Shown here in pieces: positions 51,401 through 62,306 of a stretch of DNA of 64,000 nt. Under the pieces are notes generated by a model that searched no databases, was not told where the DNA came from, and was given only the letters and a program-made list of their open reading frames with translations. Source of the stretch: Lunularia cruciata (taxonomy: Eukaryota; Streptophyta; Marchantiopsida; Lunulariales; Lunulariaceae); assembly GCA_948567375.1 (NCBI GenBank), contig OX419756.1:25806333-25870332 (forward strand). Reading direction: 5' to 3'. Within the stretch, counting starts at the first letter, position 1, and every line of letters starts with the position of its first letter. Both the position numbers and the translations under genes were made by a program.

Positions 51401-52335
51401 TCCCAAGAGATTGGTCAATGGTGTAGTCACATGAGCATAGTAGTGGATGAATTGTCAATAAAAAATTGCCAATCCATTCAATGCCTGCACTTCAATGGCA
51501 TCTTTAGGAGTAAGCCAATTGGTAATGACCTTGATTTTATCCTCTTTCATCTTGATTCCTTTTGATGAGACATTATGACCCAAGAAGATAACTTCCTTTT
51601 GCCAAAAGGAAAACTTCAACTTCTTGTAGTAAAATTTCCATTGGCATAGTTGTCTTAGGGCATCTTGCATGTGATTCTTGTGTTCTAAATTTGTCTTGTT
51701 ATAGATTAAAATATCAACTAAGAACACCACCATGCATTGATCTAATAGCTTGTCCAACACCCGGTGCATTTGATCCATGAAAACTATTAGAAAATTAATG
51801 AGCCCAAAAGGTAAAACTCTCCACTAAAAATGCCCATACCTTGTGTAAAAGGTTATCTTTTGCACATCCTTCCTATCATTGGGAGCCTGTAAATAACTAC
51901 TTCAAAGATCCAACAAGTAGAAGTGTCATGCTCCACTCAATTGATTTAACAAGTCATCAATTCAAGGCACATGATACACATTCTTCATAGTTTGTTTATT
52001 AAGGCCATGGTAGTTAATACAAAATCAAAGTCCTCCATCCCTCTTTGGTACAAAGAATACTGATGCTCCCCAAAGAAATGTGCTATGTTGTATGAAATCC
52101 TTCTCCAACAACTTGGTCAATGTTATTTGAATCTCTTTTAACTCCTTTGATGAAGGTCTATAGATTGGTCTACTTGCATGAGTACTATTTGGCAATAACT
52201 CAATCTTGAAAGGTATACCTTGATCAAAAGGTAATCCTTTTGGAAGATCATCCAAAAATACATCTGAAACTCTTGCACTATTTGATCAACCATTGTATGT
52301 TGAGGCTACCATAGGCCATGTTTCTCATTTAATAC
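48475..52335 (-). mobile_element. Family 3 chromovirus remnant, minus strand (copy F)
   Basis: The 3' LTR is split by a Family 4 LTR (pieces 48475-48587 and 49132-49407). Reading leftward on the minus strand there are RT (about 52255-51455), RNase H (51430-51060), integrase (50600-49860) and chromodomain (about 49680-49450). It stops at a Family 4 LTR at 52339, so protease, gag and 5' LTR are missing. It is old, with many breaks. Confidence 0.82.
48588..49131 (+). repeat. Family 4 solo LTR nested in the copy F LTR
   Basis: 544 bp, TGTCACGCCATTTGTAGTG...ATGCACAACA. The bases on its two sides (TTCTAGGAACCG and ACTGCCTTACTTGG) join into normal Family 3 LTR sequence, so this is an insertion. The short target duplication is imperfect (ACCG/ACTG). 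Confidence 0.85.
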
Positions 52336-52338
52336 ATG

Positions 52339-52796
52339 TGTCATGCCATTTGTAGCATCACATCTAGATTGCTTAGACTTTGGAGTAGTAATGTTGATAG
52401 TTAGGAGTATTTTAGTTTCTCATAGACTACTTGTTGATTGATAGATTTTGCATTCAGGGTACTAACTACATGGTAGAGCCCATAGTCACTTAGCATCATT
52501 TGCACCATTGGGTGTGCCATCAATGGGACCGTTAGGGTTTGAGACTTGGCTCAAGTCCAAGGGGTATATTTTCAAAGTGTAGCTCTAGAGGGCTCACTTC
52601 TTTGGTGTTGAGCCTTCAAGTTCTTGGCTATGGTGGATAGAGGCCAACAAGTGTCACCTAGATTCTCTTAGCTAGAGTGGATGTGGCTTGACTGTAATCA
52701 ATGCACAATTGTTGGTAGATTTTGGAGTGATGGATCAAGTATTGATCTGATTGAGTGTGATTTGAGTTGTATAAACAAATTGGTTACATTAGAGAA
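52339..52796 (+). repeat. Family 4 LTR, 3'-truncated
   Basis: It starts TGTCATGCCATTTGTAG and matches 48588-49050. Similarity ends near 52796, before the usual terminus. Confidence 0.75.
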
Positions 52797-52835
52797 TTGG
52801 TTGTCAACAACCAACCTCACATTAGTTGGCCCTTG
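52797..52835 (+). repeat. Short Family 2 fragment
   Basis: About 35 bp containing ACCAACCTCACATTAGTTGG match the integrase-chromodomain linker of copy B near 22210. Confidence 0.6.
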
Positions 52836-53043
52836 TTGTCACGGGGATTGTAAGCTCTCGAGATTGCACCGGGCAACTGGCTGCTTGTGCTTATGTAGGC
52901 TTGTTCATCATAGTCTTGGCATTGGTTATGTTTTCCAGCTTTGTGACAACAACCTCTCTAGGTAGAATTTTTTCTACTATTCCGTGCCTAATATTCCTGA
53001 GTTTTTGTTCTAGACTATTTCTCACTCTGACCTTCTTAGGTGG
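52836..53043 (+). other. Non-retroelement coding-like segment, membrane-protein character
   Basis: This segment matches none of the retroelement families and is open in one plus frame. Its translation has two hydrophobic stretches (VGLFIIVLALVMFSS and IFSTIPCLIFLSF), suggesting two membrane spans. Copy G interrupts it at 53043. On the far side, 58682-58745 continues in the same frame (VLVVTSSLAQAQIQGF) to a stop at 58743-58745. It could be a host exon fragment carried into the repeat block, but I do not recognise the protein and the match to coding character may be chance. Confidence 0.35.
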
Positions 53044-53467
53044 TGTAAAAGACCGAGACCGAGGAGAGAAATAGGAGAATGGAAACTCAAATTGGGACAC
53101 TTGAATGTGGGAAAAATCCGAATGCCTAACATGAGCTTTGGCTTTGGTATTTATAGGTAGCATACAAGGCCCTTGAGAAGCTTCTCAAGAAGCTTCCTCA
53201 AGCCACTTTCTTAGAGTGCAAGCCAAGTTAACTAGGAAGTTTCTCAAGAAGCTTCCTTCTAGAAGTCGCTTACTTGGCATGCAAGCTAAGCTAGTTGGAA
53301 GCTTCTGGAAGCTTCCTTCTAGAAGCTACTTACTTGAGGTGCAAGCTAAGCTAGCCGGAAGCTTCCCAAGAAGCTTCCTAGATACTTCTAGAATATTCTA
53401 GCTAATTTGTCTTATGTGCTACTTTGTAAGCCCGACTAACTTTGTCTCTAAACTCCATATTGTTACA
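53044..53467 (-). repeat. Family 3 3' LTR (copy G)
   Basis: 424 bp. On the minus strand it starts TGTAACAATATGGAG and ends GGTCTTTTACA. About 12 GAAnnTTC/TTCnnGAA units lie within 53175-53402. Confidence 0.93.
53175..53402 (-). promoter_or_regulatory. Heat-shock-element-like array, copy G 3' LTR
   Basis: By eye there are about 12 two-unit modules (GAAGCTTC, GAAGTTTC, TTCTAGAA, GAATATTC) in about 230 bp, directly upstream (minus sense) of a TATAAATA box. Confidence 0.6.
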
Positions 53468-53499
53468 TATTTTCCCGCCGCTAGTTGGTGACGTCCTCG

Positions 53500-54050
53500 T
53501 CGCCAGTGAAGCTTCAAATTCCTGGATAGCCGTTTGTGCATTTTGGAGGTGAGAAAGAGGTTCCCATGTGGCATCATGAAGGGAATACCCTTTCCAAAGG
53601 ACCTTGTACTTGTATGCTGCTGATGGCCTTGTTGAATATGGCAACGTGCCAGGATATGATCAACTTTGTACTCCTCATGATCATTGATAGGGACATCAAG
53701 AGGGGGAGGTTGGACTCAAGAGGAAAAGGAGGAGGGGTTAGGAACAAAGGGTTTCAACTTGGAAACATGAAAGACATGATGGATATGCATGTGACAAGGC
53801 AAGACAAGTTGATAAGCAATAGGAGAGACAATTTGGGTGATATCAAAGGGTCCTATCCAATTAGGGGCAAGTTTACAAACTTGGGTATCAAGTGGGAGAG
53901 GGAGGTTACTAGAGGATAGCATGACTTTATCACCGACTTCAAAGGTGAGATCACGATGATGGTGGTTTGCATATTGTTTTTGGCAATTCTGAGCAACAAG
54001 GAGGTGAGACTTGGCTTGTTGGAGAGATTGGGATATAATGGTCAAGAATG
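53500..54050 (-). pseudogene. Family 3 integrase C-terminus and chromodomain (copy G)
   Basis: The integrase C-terminal part (LTFEVGDKVMLSSSNLPLPL, about 53950-53890) leads into a chromodomain with YKVLWKGYSLHDATWEPLSH (about 53620-53560). Confidence 0.88.
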
Positions 54051-54149
54051 TAGAAGTATGAGGAACTTGAGATGGAAGTGGAGCAAGAAGAGAATCTCGA
54101 ACAAGCGGGTCTTGGCCAAAATTAAGAAAGAAAGGAGAAAATCCGATGC

Positions 54150-55010
54150 TTGCCTATTTGGAATTGTTGTAAGCAAATTTTGCAGCTGTAAGACATTCAT
54201 CCCAATTGGTATGGTGGACATTGACAAAGGTACACAACATATCCTCCAATGTACAATTTGCACGTTCGGTTTGTCTATCAGTTTGAGGATGATAGGCCAT
54301 GGACAAAGCAAGCTTGGTGATGAGTATCTGGAAGAATGCTTGCCAACACTTCCTGGTAAATTGAGGATCATGGTTGGAGATGAGTACACGTGACATCCCA
54401 TGATGCTTGAAGACATTGTCAAAGTAGATTTGCGCTAAGGTTAGAGCATTCATGGTATCACAAATTGGTGCCAAGTGGATTTGCTTACTAAGCTTATCCA
54501 AAAACACCACAATTGTGGTGTGTCCTTGTTTTGTCTTTGGCAAGGATGTGATGAGATCAAGCTCACATGCTCCCAACGAGCAGATGGAAAGGCGAGTGGT
54601 TGAAGGAGTCCACTCAGCTTCTGGTTGCGGGCCTTGTTACGTTGGCAACTCTCACACGATTGGACAAATTCTTGAACATCTTGTGTCATGATGGGCTACC
54701 ACCATTGATGTTGGAGGGTACCCAAGGTCTTGTACACACCCATATGACTAGAGATGGGTAAATCATGGGCTTCTTGAAGGTGCACAGGTCAAAGATCACT
54801 TTTAGCTGGAACATAGATCCGGTCGTCATGGAGTAAAAGACCCTCCTTGATGGAGAAGGTGTTGTACTCCTTATTGCATGCCGTAAGGCAACCATGTACC
54901 ATTTGGAAGAAGGGATCTTGGTGTAGAGCTGAATGAAACTTGTTTTGGACCTTGGAGTCAACTAACACCGTTGAAATTGCCGCTATGATGAGAGGAAGAG
55001 ACTTCAAATC
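54150..55010 (-). pseudogene. Family 3 integrase zinc region and core (copy G)
   Basis: The minus strand shows FVQSCESCQRNKARNQK (zinc-binding CxxC), then the catalytic core with LTKLALSMAYHPQTD-type sequence near 54300. It joins element DNA to the host chromosome. Confidence 0.85.
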
Positions 55011-55099
55011 AGGTTGCTGTGATAAAGCATCAGGGATGACATAGAACCAACCTAGTTTGTACTCAAGTTTGATGTCATATAGTTGGAGTTGTTCGTCCC

Positions 55100-55553
55100 A
55101 TCGATGATGTCAACTCTTCATGTGTTCCAAGTGTAAGGTCTGCAACAATGGTTTGTGATCAGTTTGCATGATCACTTGTTTTTCCAAGAGGTAATGCCTC
55201 CATACCTGGGTGGCATATACCATTGCAAGTTGTTCTTGATCTTGAGTAGAGTAGTTTTTTTCAGCTATATTGAGTTGGCGAGACACAAAGGCAATGGGAT
55301 GGAGTCCATCTGGGAATTCTTGTTGCAACACGACTCCAATTGCAAAGTTAGAAGCATCAAAATCAACCATAAGAGGTAGTTGAAGATCATATGGTTGAAG
55401 AATGGGTCTTGAAGACACCACATGCTTTAACTTTTGGAATGCTTCTTCATGCTTGGTGGTACACTGGAAGCTTGAGTTCTTTCCCAAGAGGTCAGTCAAT
55501 GGTGCAACCACATGAGCATAATAATGGATGAACCGTCGGTAAAAGTTGGCCAA
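55100..55553 (-). pseudogene. Family 3 RNase H (copy G)
   Basis: The connection domain (NFYRRFIHYYAHVVAPLTDLL) is followed by RNase H motifs VDFDASNFAIG, FPDGLHPIAFVSRQLN and QTDHKPLLQTLHLE. It is well preserved over this block. Confidence 0.9.
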
Positions 55554-55559
55554 TCCATT

Positions 55560-56660
55560 GAATGCCTATGCTTTTGTAGCATCCTTTGGTGTAGGCCAAT
55601 TAGTAATGGCATGGATTTTCTCTTCTTCCATCTTGATCCCCTCTGATGAGATCTTATGACCCAAGAAGGTAACCTCCTTCTGCCAAAAGGCACACTTCAA
55701 CTTCTTGCAGTAAAATTTCCATTGTCGTAGTTGTCTTAGGACTTCTCGCACATGATTCATGTGTTCTACCTCTGTCTTACTATAAATTAAGATATCATCC
55801 AAGAACCAATACCACCACAGACCGATCCAATAGTCCATCCAACACCTGATGCATTTGATCCATGAAGACTACTGGAGCATTAGTTATTCCAAAAGGTAGA
55901 ACTCTCCACTCAAAATACCCATACCTTGCGAAAGGTAGTCTTTTGCACATCCTTTCTATCAATAGGAATTTGCCAATAGCCGTTGCAAAGATCCAACTTG
56001 GAAATGTAGCGTGCTCCACTTAGTTGCTCAAGCAAGTCATCAATCCGAGGCAAGGGATATGCATTCTTCATGGTTTGCTTATTGAGCCCACAATAATCAA
56101 TACAAAAATGAAGTCCTCCATCCTTCTTTGGAGTACCGGTGCTCCTCAAGGAGAGGCACTATGTTGTATGAAGTCCTTCTTCAACAACTCTGTAAGTGTT
56201 TTTTGCAACTCCTCCAACTCCTTTGGTGAGAGCCTATAGATTGATCTACTTATTGGAGTACTCCCTGGCAATAAATTGATCTTGAAGGGCATACCTTGAT
56301 TGGAGAGTAATCCCTTTGGCAGATCATCCGAAAACACATCTGCAAACTCCTGAACTATCCAATCAACCATTGCTTGATGAGGCTCTTGGCCCTCCGTAGA
56401 TTTTTCTTGTGCAATCGGCTTGATCCACACCGCGAATACCAACTTATCTTCCTCTAAAGCTTGCTCTATGGCTGCTTTACTAACCAACTTCCCTTCCAAG
56501 GAGTCATCTCTCTTCCAAGCTTGCTCCATGGTTGCCTTCTTGGCAAACTTCCCATCTTGGGACTCCACTCCCTTCAAGGTTTGCTCTATGGCTACCTTCT
56601 TGACAAACTTCCCATTTTGGGACTGACTATTCTTAGGTGTCTTACTCAAAGGTGCCAAAC
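55560..56660 (-). pseudogene. Family 3 reverse transcriptase (copy G)
   Basis: RT motifs run in order on the minus strand: KGLLSNQGMPFKINLLPGS, PKKDGGLHFCIDYCGLNKQ, YPLPRIDDLLEQLSG, ISKLDLCNGYWQIPI, then the FLDD box near 55810. It carries a few breaks. Confidence 0.88.
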
Positions 56661-56789
56661 AACCTAATCAGAAATTATTACCTTGGTGTTGTACTTGAAT
56701 TTGGCGTCGGGTCCAATCAAATTAAACCTTATGATGTTCAAGCTAAGGTAGACCCAGAATGATATCATAGTGTAGAGGTGCCATTACAA

Positions 56790-57060
56790 ACCTCATACAC
56801 TCCAAATACTCCTCCCAATCTTGAAGGTAATAGGATGCGAGGTGCGGAATGCAAAACCCTTTCTACCATCCGCCATCATCAAACTAATTCCAATCATTGG
56901 CTTGATAGGAATGCCCAATTCCTTTGCTACTTGCATAGACATGCAATTCTTTGAACTTCCATAATCAACTAAAATCCTACAAACCCAATTAGATATCGTA
57001 CCTTGCAAGTGAATTAAAACTTGCATAGGTCAAGTCTTCAATCCCATTGGAACTAATCAA
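56790..57060 (-). pseudogene. Family 3 protease (copy G)
   Basis: The retropepsin-like block RILVDYGSSKNCMSMQVAKE is followed by IKPMIG and a conserved flank. It closely matches 46190-46400 in copy E2. Confidence 0.82.
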
Positions 57061-57069
57061 GCTCCCAGT

Positions 57070-58010
57070 AGGTAGCTCAAAATCTCCTACTGGGATTCTT
57101 CATTTCCTTGATCATTTGGTTCTACAAACTCCATCTGGGCCACTTGTCGAGGTCACCTATTCCTAAGTGGACATTCAATGCAATGTCCAACTTGGTGACA
57201 ATAAAAAAACCTCCATTTTGTTGCAATCTTTTTCTATCTGCTACACCAAGTGGCTTCCATTGGATAACATCAATCTCCATTGGTGCTGGTTCTTCCACCC
57301 GTGCATATTGTATTGGTAAGCTTGGTGTAAGTCGAGGTCAAGACCAAGTTGTCGCAACCAAGGAATCAAAGTGCCTAGCCAATTGCATGACTTCTTCTAC
57401 ATTTTGTGGTTCTTGCATGGTCACCTCCAATTTGGTTCATGACTTCAATCCTCACACAAATTGATCCAAAACATCTCCTTCTTGTATATCTGGAATTTTC
57501 ATGATAATGTTTTGAAATTGTGTGATGTAGCCTCTTATTGAGCCAATCTGCTTCAACTTTGCTTCAACTCTGCCAATTTATCTCATTTGGCTTGGGTGGC
57601 ATTTATAGTTTGAAATTGACCAAGTATTGCATCCTTGAATTCTGTCCATGTCAAGATTGGTGCAACAATCTATTGTTAAGCTTGCTCTACTTGGAATTGC
57701 CACCAAAGTTTTGCCAAACCATCCAATTGGCTAGAAGCCAAGAGAATCTATTTCCATTCATCTTGATGATTGGTGGTTTTGAAGTAACATTCACAATCAA
57801 ACACAAAATTCTCCACTATGCTTGGAAGATTCTTGCCTTCAAACTTTTGGAAACCGAATACAATCTTCTCCATCTTAGACTAGTGCTCTCTTTATATGTT
57901 CTCGTTGTTGTTGGTCTCGTTCATCCAACAATCGAGTAAGGTGCTCAATTTGTTGCTGCATTGCAAGGATAACATCCGGTATTGCCGCCATAGCTACTAC
58001 TCTATCCTAC
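57070..58010 (-). pseudogene. Family 3 gag (copy G)
   Basis: This is the capsid-like region of Family 3, matching 45193-46100 of copy E2, with a degraded zinc-knuckle region near 57190. It is more decayed than pol. Confidence 0.7.
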
Positions 58011-58245
58011 CACTCCCAATTTATCTAGTTGAGTAACACATAGATAAAACACGTCCACCTTTCCCCATAAGTGATAACCGGAAGTATCAAGGATTCCTCA
58101 AACACGATGATCATATGTAGAAAATCTTACGCAAAGAGTGAGGTGATGAATTATGTGAAGCGGTGCTTGGGTAATATCTGGACATGAAAATCCCAATGGT
58201 TTGGCAAAAGTGGATTTGGTGGTCCATAAATTCCATCCATCCCAT

Positions 58246-58261
58246 TCTTGCTCTAATACCA
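58246..58261 (-). promoter_or_regulatory. Primer-binding site, initiator-Met tRNA type (copy G)
   Basis: On the minus strand TTGGTATTAGAGC follows the 5' LTR end, close to the iMet primer site. Confidence 0.85.
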
Positions 58262-58262
58262 A

Positions 58263-58676
58263 TGTAAAAGACTGAGATCGAGGAGAGAAATAGGAGAATT
58301 GAAACTCACATTGGGACACTTGAATGTGGGAAAACTCCAAATGCCTAGCATGAGCTTTGGCTTTGGTATTTATAGGTAGCATACAAGGCCCTTGAGAAGC
58401 TTCTCAAGAAGCTTCCTCAAGCTACTTTCTTAGAGTGCAAGCCAAGTTAACTAGGAAGCTTCTCAAGGAGCTTCCTTCTAGAAGCCGCCTACTTGGCATG
58501 CAAGCTAAGCTAGTTGGAAGCTTCAAGAAGCTTCCTTTTAGAAGTTACTTACTTGAGGTGCAAGCTAAGCTAGCCAAGAAGCTTCCTAGATACTTTTGGA
58601 ATATTCTAGGCTAATTTGTCTTATGTGCTACTTTGTAAGCCCGACTAACTTCATTGCTAAACTCCATATTGTTACA
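58263..58676 (-). repeat. Family 3 5' LTR (copy G)
   Basis: 414 bp, with a GAAnnTTC array at about 58390-58615 and TATAAATA at 58367-58374 on the minus strand. The 5 bp duplication GGTGG follows at 58677-58681. Confidence 0.93.
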
Positions 58677-58681
58677 GGTGG

Positions 58682-59365
58682 GTGTTGGGTTTTGGTTGTA
58701 ACATCAAGTCTGGCCCAAGCACAAATTCAGGGATTTGAGGACTAGTCCATAGGTCATGCAATTGACTCAACTCCAAAATTTTGTTCCATGCACTGTTTGA
58801 ATTTTGTAGCCTAGCTGAATACCATGGTGTTTATGCTATTCTTATTACTATTTCTTAATTTTGTACACACACATTTAATAACAAGGAAAATCACTTCTAT
58901 CTACACTCCAAGTTTCAAATTCATAACTTTTCAAGACAATCAAGTAGATCTAATTGCATAACATTGCATCTAAGCACACTGCCTAGTCAAGCATGTATAG
59001 AACACAAAGTCAGCCTGGTCTTAACTCCTATCCCTTACAATCTTCAACTTCCTGCTTGTAGTCTACGCCTGACGTCTCCAAGTCTTCACTGTTTAGCAGA
59101 ATTCCTTTGGTTTCTCCCTCTTGACATGGTGAGTCCATACGGTCTCCTCCTTGAGTATTTCTCTCTTCACACTTCAATTCCTGACCTCCCTTGATCTTTT
59201 CTTTTCCTCCAAGAAACCACCTTTCTCTTCCTTTTGGTGGTCCAAGACCCTCTCTGATTTTACTATTACTTTCTTCTCTCTTCTCCTTGATGCCTTCTAT
59301 GCCCTTCAATAGTCCAAAACCATTCTCTAATTTTTCTTTCTAATCAAACAAAGAGAGAAGGCAGA
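58682..59365. other. Non-retroelement segment between copies G and H
   Basis: Its first 64 bp continue the membrane-protein-like frame interrupted at 53043. The rest matches none of the four families. A minus-strand open stretch at 59028-59309 encodes 93 very charged residues (KEKREESNSKIREGLGPPKG) that I do not recognise. Confidence 0.4.
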
Positions 59366-59790
59366 TGTAAAAGACCAAATCCGAGGAGAGAAATAGGAGA
59401 AAGGAAACTCACATTGGGACACTTGAATGAGAGAAAAATCCAAATGCCTAGCATGAGCTTCGGCTTTAGTATTTATAGGTAGCATGCAAGGCCCTTGAGA
59501 AGCTTCTCAAGAAGCTTCCTTGAGCCACTTTCTTAGAGTGCAAGCCAAATTAACTAAGAAGCCTCTCAAGAAGCTTCCTTCTAGAAGCCGCCTACTTGGC
59601 GTGCAAGCTATGCTAGTTAGAAGCTTCTAGAAGCTTCCTTCTAGAAGCTACCTGCTTGGAGCACAAGTTAACTAGTTGGGAAGCTTCCCAAGAAGCTTCT
59701 TAGATGCTTTTAGAATATTCAAGGCTAATTTGGCTTATTATTTACTTCATTAGCCTTACTAACTATATCGCTAAACTCCATATTGTTACA
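59366..59790 (-). repeat. Family 3 3' LTR (copy H)
   Basis: 425 bp, same termini as copy G and again dense in GAAGCTTC sites (about 59490-59720) next to a TATAAATA box. Confidence 0.92.
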
Positions 59791-61771
59791 TATTCCTCCA
59801 CCGCTAGTTGGTGATGTCCTCATTGCCATTGAAGCTTCAAACTCTTGGATGGTTATTTGTGCATTTTGGAGGTGAGAAAGAGGTTCCCATGTGGCATCAT
59901 AAAGGGGGTACCCTTTCCAAAGGACCTTGTACTCCACATGGTGGCATCGTCCTTGTTGGATGTGGCGACGTGCAAGGATACGATCAACTTCATACTCCTC
60001 ATGATCATTGATAGAGATAGGAGGAGGAGGAAGTTGGACTTGAGAGGAGAAAGAAGAGGGGTTAGGAACAAAGGGTTTCAACTTGGAAACATGAAAGATA
60101 GGATGGATGCGCATATGACAAGGCAAGGCAAGTCGATAAGCAACAGGACAGACAATTTGGGTGACATCAAAAGGTCCTATCCAATTAGGGGCAAGTTTAC
60201 AAACTTGGGTATCAACTTCTCTTCCAACTTGGGTAGTAACTAGAGGATGACATAACTTCATCACCAACTTCAAAAGTGAGATCACAACAATGTTAGTCCG
60301 TATATTGTTTTTGACAATTCTGAGCAACAAGGAGGTGAGATTCGGCTTGTTGGAGAGATTCGGAGATGGTGGTCAAGAAGGTTGAAGTATGGGGGACTTG
60401 AGACGGAGGAGGAGCAAGAAGAGAATCTAGGCAAGTGGATCTTGGCCAAAATTGAGAAAGAAAGGAGAGAATCTGGTGCTTGCTTATTTAGAATTATTGT
60501 ATGCAAACTCCGCAGCTGCAAGACATTGATCCCAATTGGTATGGTGAATGTTGACAAATGCACAAAGCATATCTTCCAAGGTGTGATTTTCACGTTCAGT
60601 TTGTGCATCAGTTTGAGGATGATAGGCTATGGACAAAGCAAGCTTGGTGCCAAGTAGCTGGAAGAGTGCTTGCCAAAAATTTCTAGTGAAGCAAGGATCA
60701 TGGTCAAAGATCCTTCAAACATTATGGCATCCCATGATGTTTGAAGACATTATCAAAGTAGAGTTGCACCAAGGTTGGAGCATCCATAATATCAACAGTT
60801 GGTGCCAAATGGATTTGCTTACTAAGCTTATCCACAAACAACACAATTGTTGTGTGACCTTGTTGTGTCTTAGGTAAGGAGGTGATGAGATCTAAGCTCA
60901 CATGTTCCCAACGAGTAGCTGGAATGGGAAGTGGCTGAAGGAGTCCACTTGGCTTTTGGTTACTAGCCTTGTTACGTTGACAACTCTCACATGATCGGAC
61001 AAAGTCCCAAATATCTCGTGTCATGTTGGGCCACCACCATTGGCATTGGAGGGTACCCAAGGTCTTAGCTACTCCCATGTGACGAGCTATTGGTAAATCA
61101 TGGGCTTCTTGAAGGCGCACAAGTCAAAGATCACCTTTGGCTAGAACATAGATCTGGTCCGCATGGAGTAGAAGGCCTTCCTTGAAGGAGAAGGTGTTTT
61201 ACTCCTTGTCGCATGCTATCAGACAACCAAGTACCATTTGGAAGAAGGGATCTTTTTGTAGAGCTGATCAAAACTTGTTATGGACCTTGGGATCAATTGA
61301 CACCGTTGTAATTGCCGTTGTGATGAGAGGAAGATCCTTCAAATCAGGTTGTTGTGATAGAGCATCAGGGATGACATGGAACTGATCTAGTTTGTACTTG
61401 AGTTTGATGTCAAACAATTGGAGTTGCCCTTCCCATCGATGATGTCGACTCTTCATGTGCTCCAAGTGTAGGGTCTGCAACAATGGGTTGTGATCAGTTT
61501 GCATGATCACTTTTTTCCCCAAGAGATAATGCCTCCATACCTTGGTGGCATATACCATTGCAAATTGTTCCCAATCTCAAGCAGAGTAATTTCTTTCAAT
61601 TGTATTTAGTTGGCAAGACACAAAGGCAATTGGATGTAGTCCACCTGGGAATTCCTATTGCAACACAACTCCAATTGCAAATTTAGAAGCATCAAAATCA
61701 ACCACACAAGGTAGTTGAGGATCATATGGTTGAAGAATGGGTCTTGAAGACACCATATGCTTTAACTTTTG
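59366..61771 (-). mobile_element. Family 3 chromovirus, minus strand, 5'-truncated (copy H)
   Basis: 3' LTR at 59366-59790, then on the minus strand a chromodomain (EYKVLWKGYPLYDATWEPLS, about 59950-59880), integrase (about 61120-60050, with SCESCQRNKASNQKPSG) and RNase H (61770-61270). It ends at a Family 4 LTR inserted at 61772; RT, protease, gag and 5' LTR are not in the window. The pol portion is among the better preserved here, with a few breaks. Confidence 0.88.
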
Positions 61772-62306
61772 TGTCACGCCATTTGTAGTGCCGCATCTAG
61801 ATGCTCGGACATTGGAGTTCCAGTGATAGTAGTTAGAGTTATTCTAGTAGTTTCTCAGAGACTACTTTCCGGCGGTCAGATTTTGTGTTTGGGGTACTGA
61901 CTTCATGGTGGGGCCCACCGTCACTTTGCACCGTTCATACCGTCAAGTGTGCCGTCAGCGGGACCGTTTGGGTTTCATAGCTAGCTCGAGTCAAGGGGGT
62001 ATAGTTTTGAAGTGAGCTCCAGAGAGCTCACTTCTCTGATGTTGAGCCTTCGAGTTCTTGGCTATGGTGGACAGAGGCCGGCGAGTGTCACCTGGATTCT
62101 CTATGCTTGAGTAGGTGTGGCTTGACTGCAATTAGTGCCCAGTTGTTGGCAATTTATAGAGTGACAGATCAAGTACTGATCTGAGTTGAGTTGAGTTGAG
62201 AGTGGTAAGCAATTTGATTATTGTGGCACTTTAGAGTCAATGTATGACTTATGTGTGAGTTGTGTTTCTATAGTGTATGATGTTGACAGCGATGTATGTT
62301 GTGTAG
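61772..62306 (+). repeat. Family 4 LTR, truncated by a Family 1 insertion
   Basis: It starts TGTCACGCCATTTGTAGTG within copy H RNase H/RT sequence and runs to TGTTGTGTAG, where a Family 1 LTR begins. The last roughly 20 bp of the Family 4 LTR are displaced or missing. Confidence 0.82.

Larger units (their letters stand above)
53044..58676 (-). mobile_element. Family 3 chromovirus, structurally complete, minus strand (copy G)
   Basis: This is a 5.63 kb Ty3/gypsy element with both LTRs (3' LTR 53044-53467, 5' LTR 58263-58676) and target duplication GGTGG at 53039-53043 and 58677-58681. On the minus strand the order is primer site, gag (about 58000-57070), protease (57030-56790), RT (56660-55560), RNase H (55553-55100), integrase (55000-54050) and chromodomain (about 53700-53500). 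The LTRs differ by a few percent by eye. The coding region carries several breaks, so it looks complete in structure but inactive. Confidence 0.95.
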
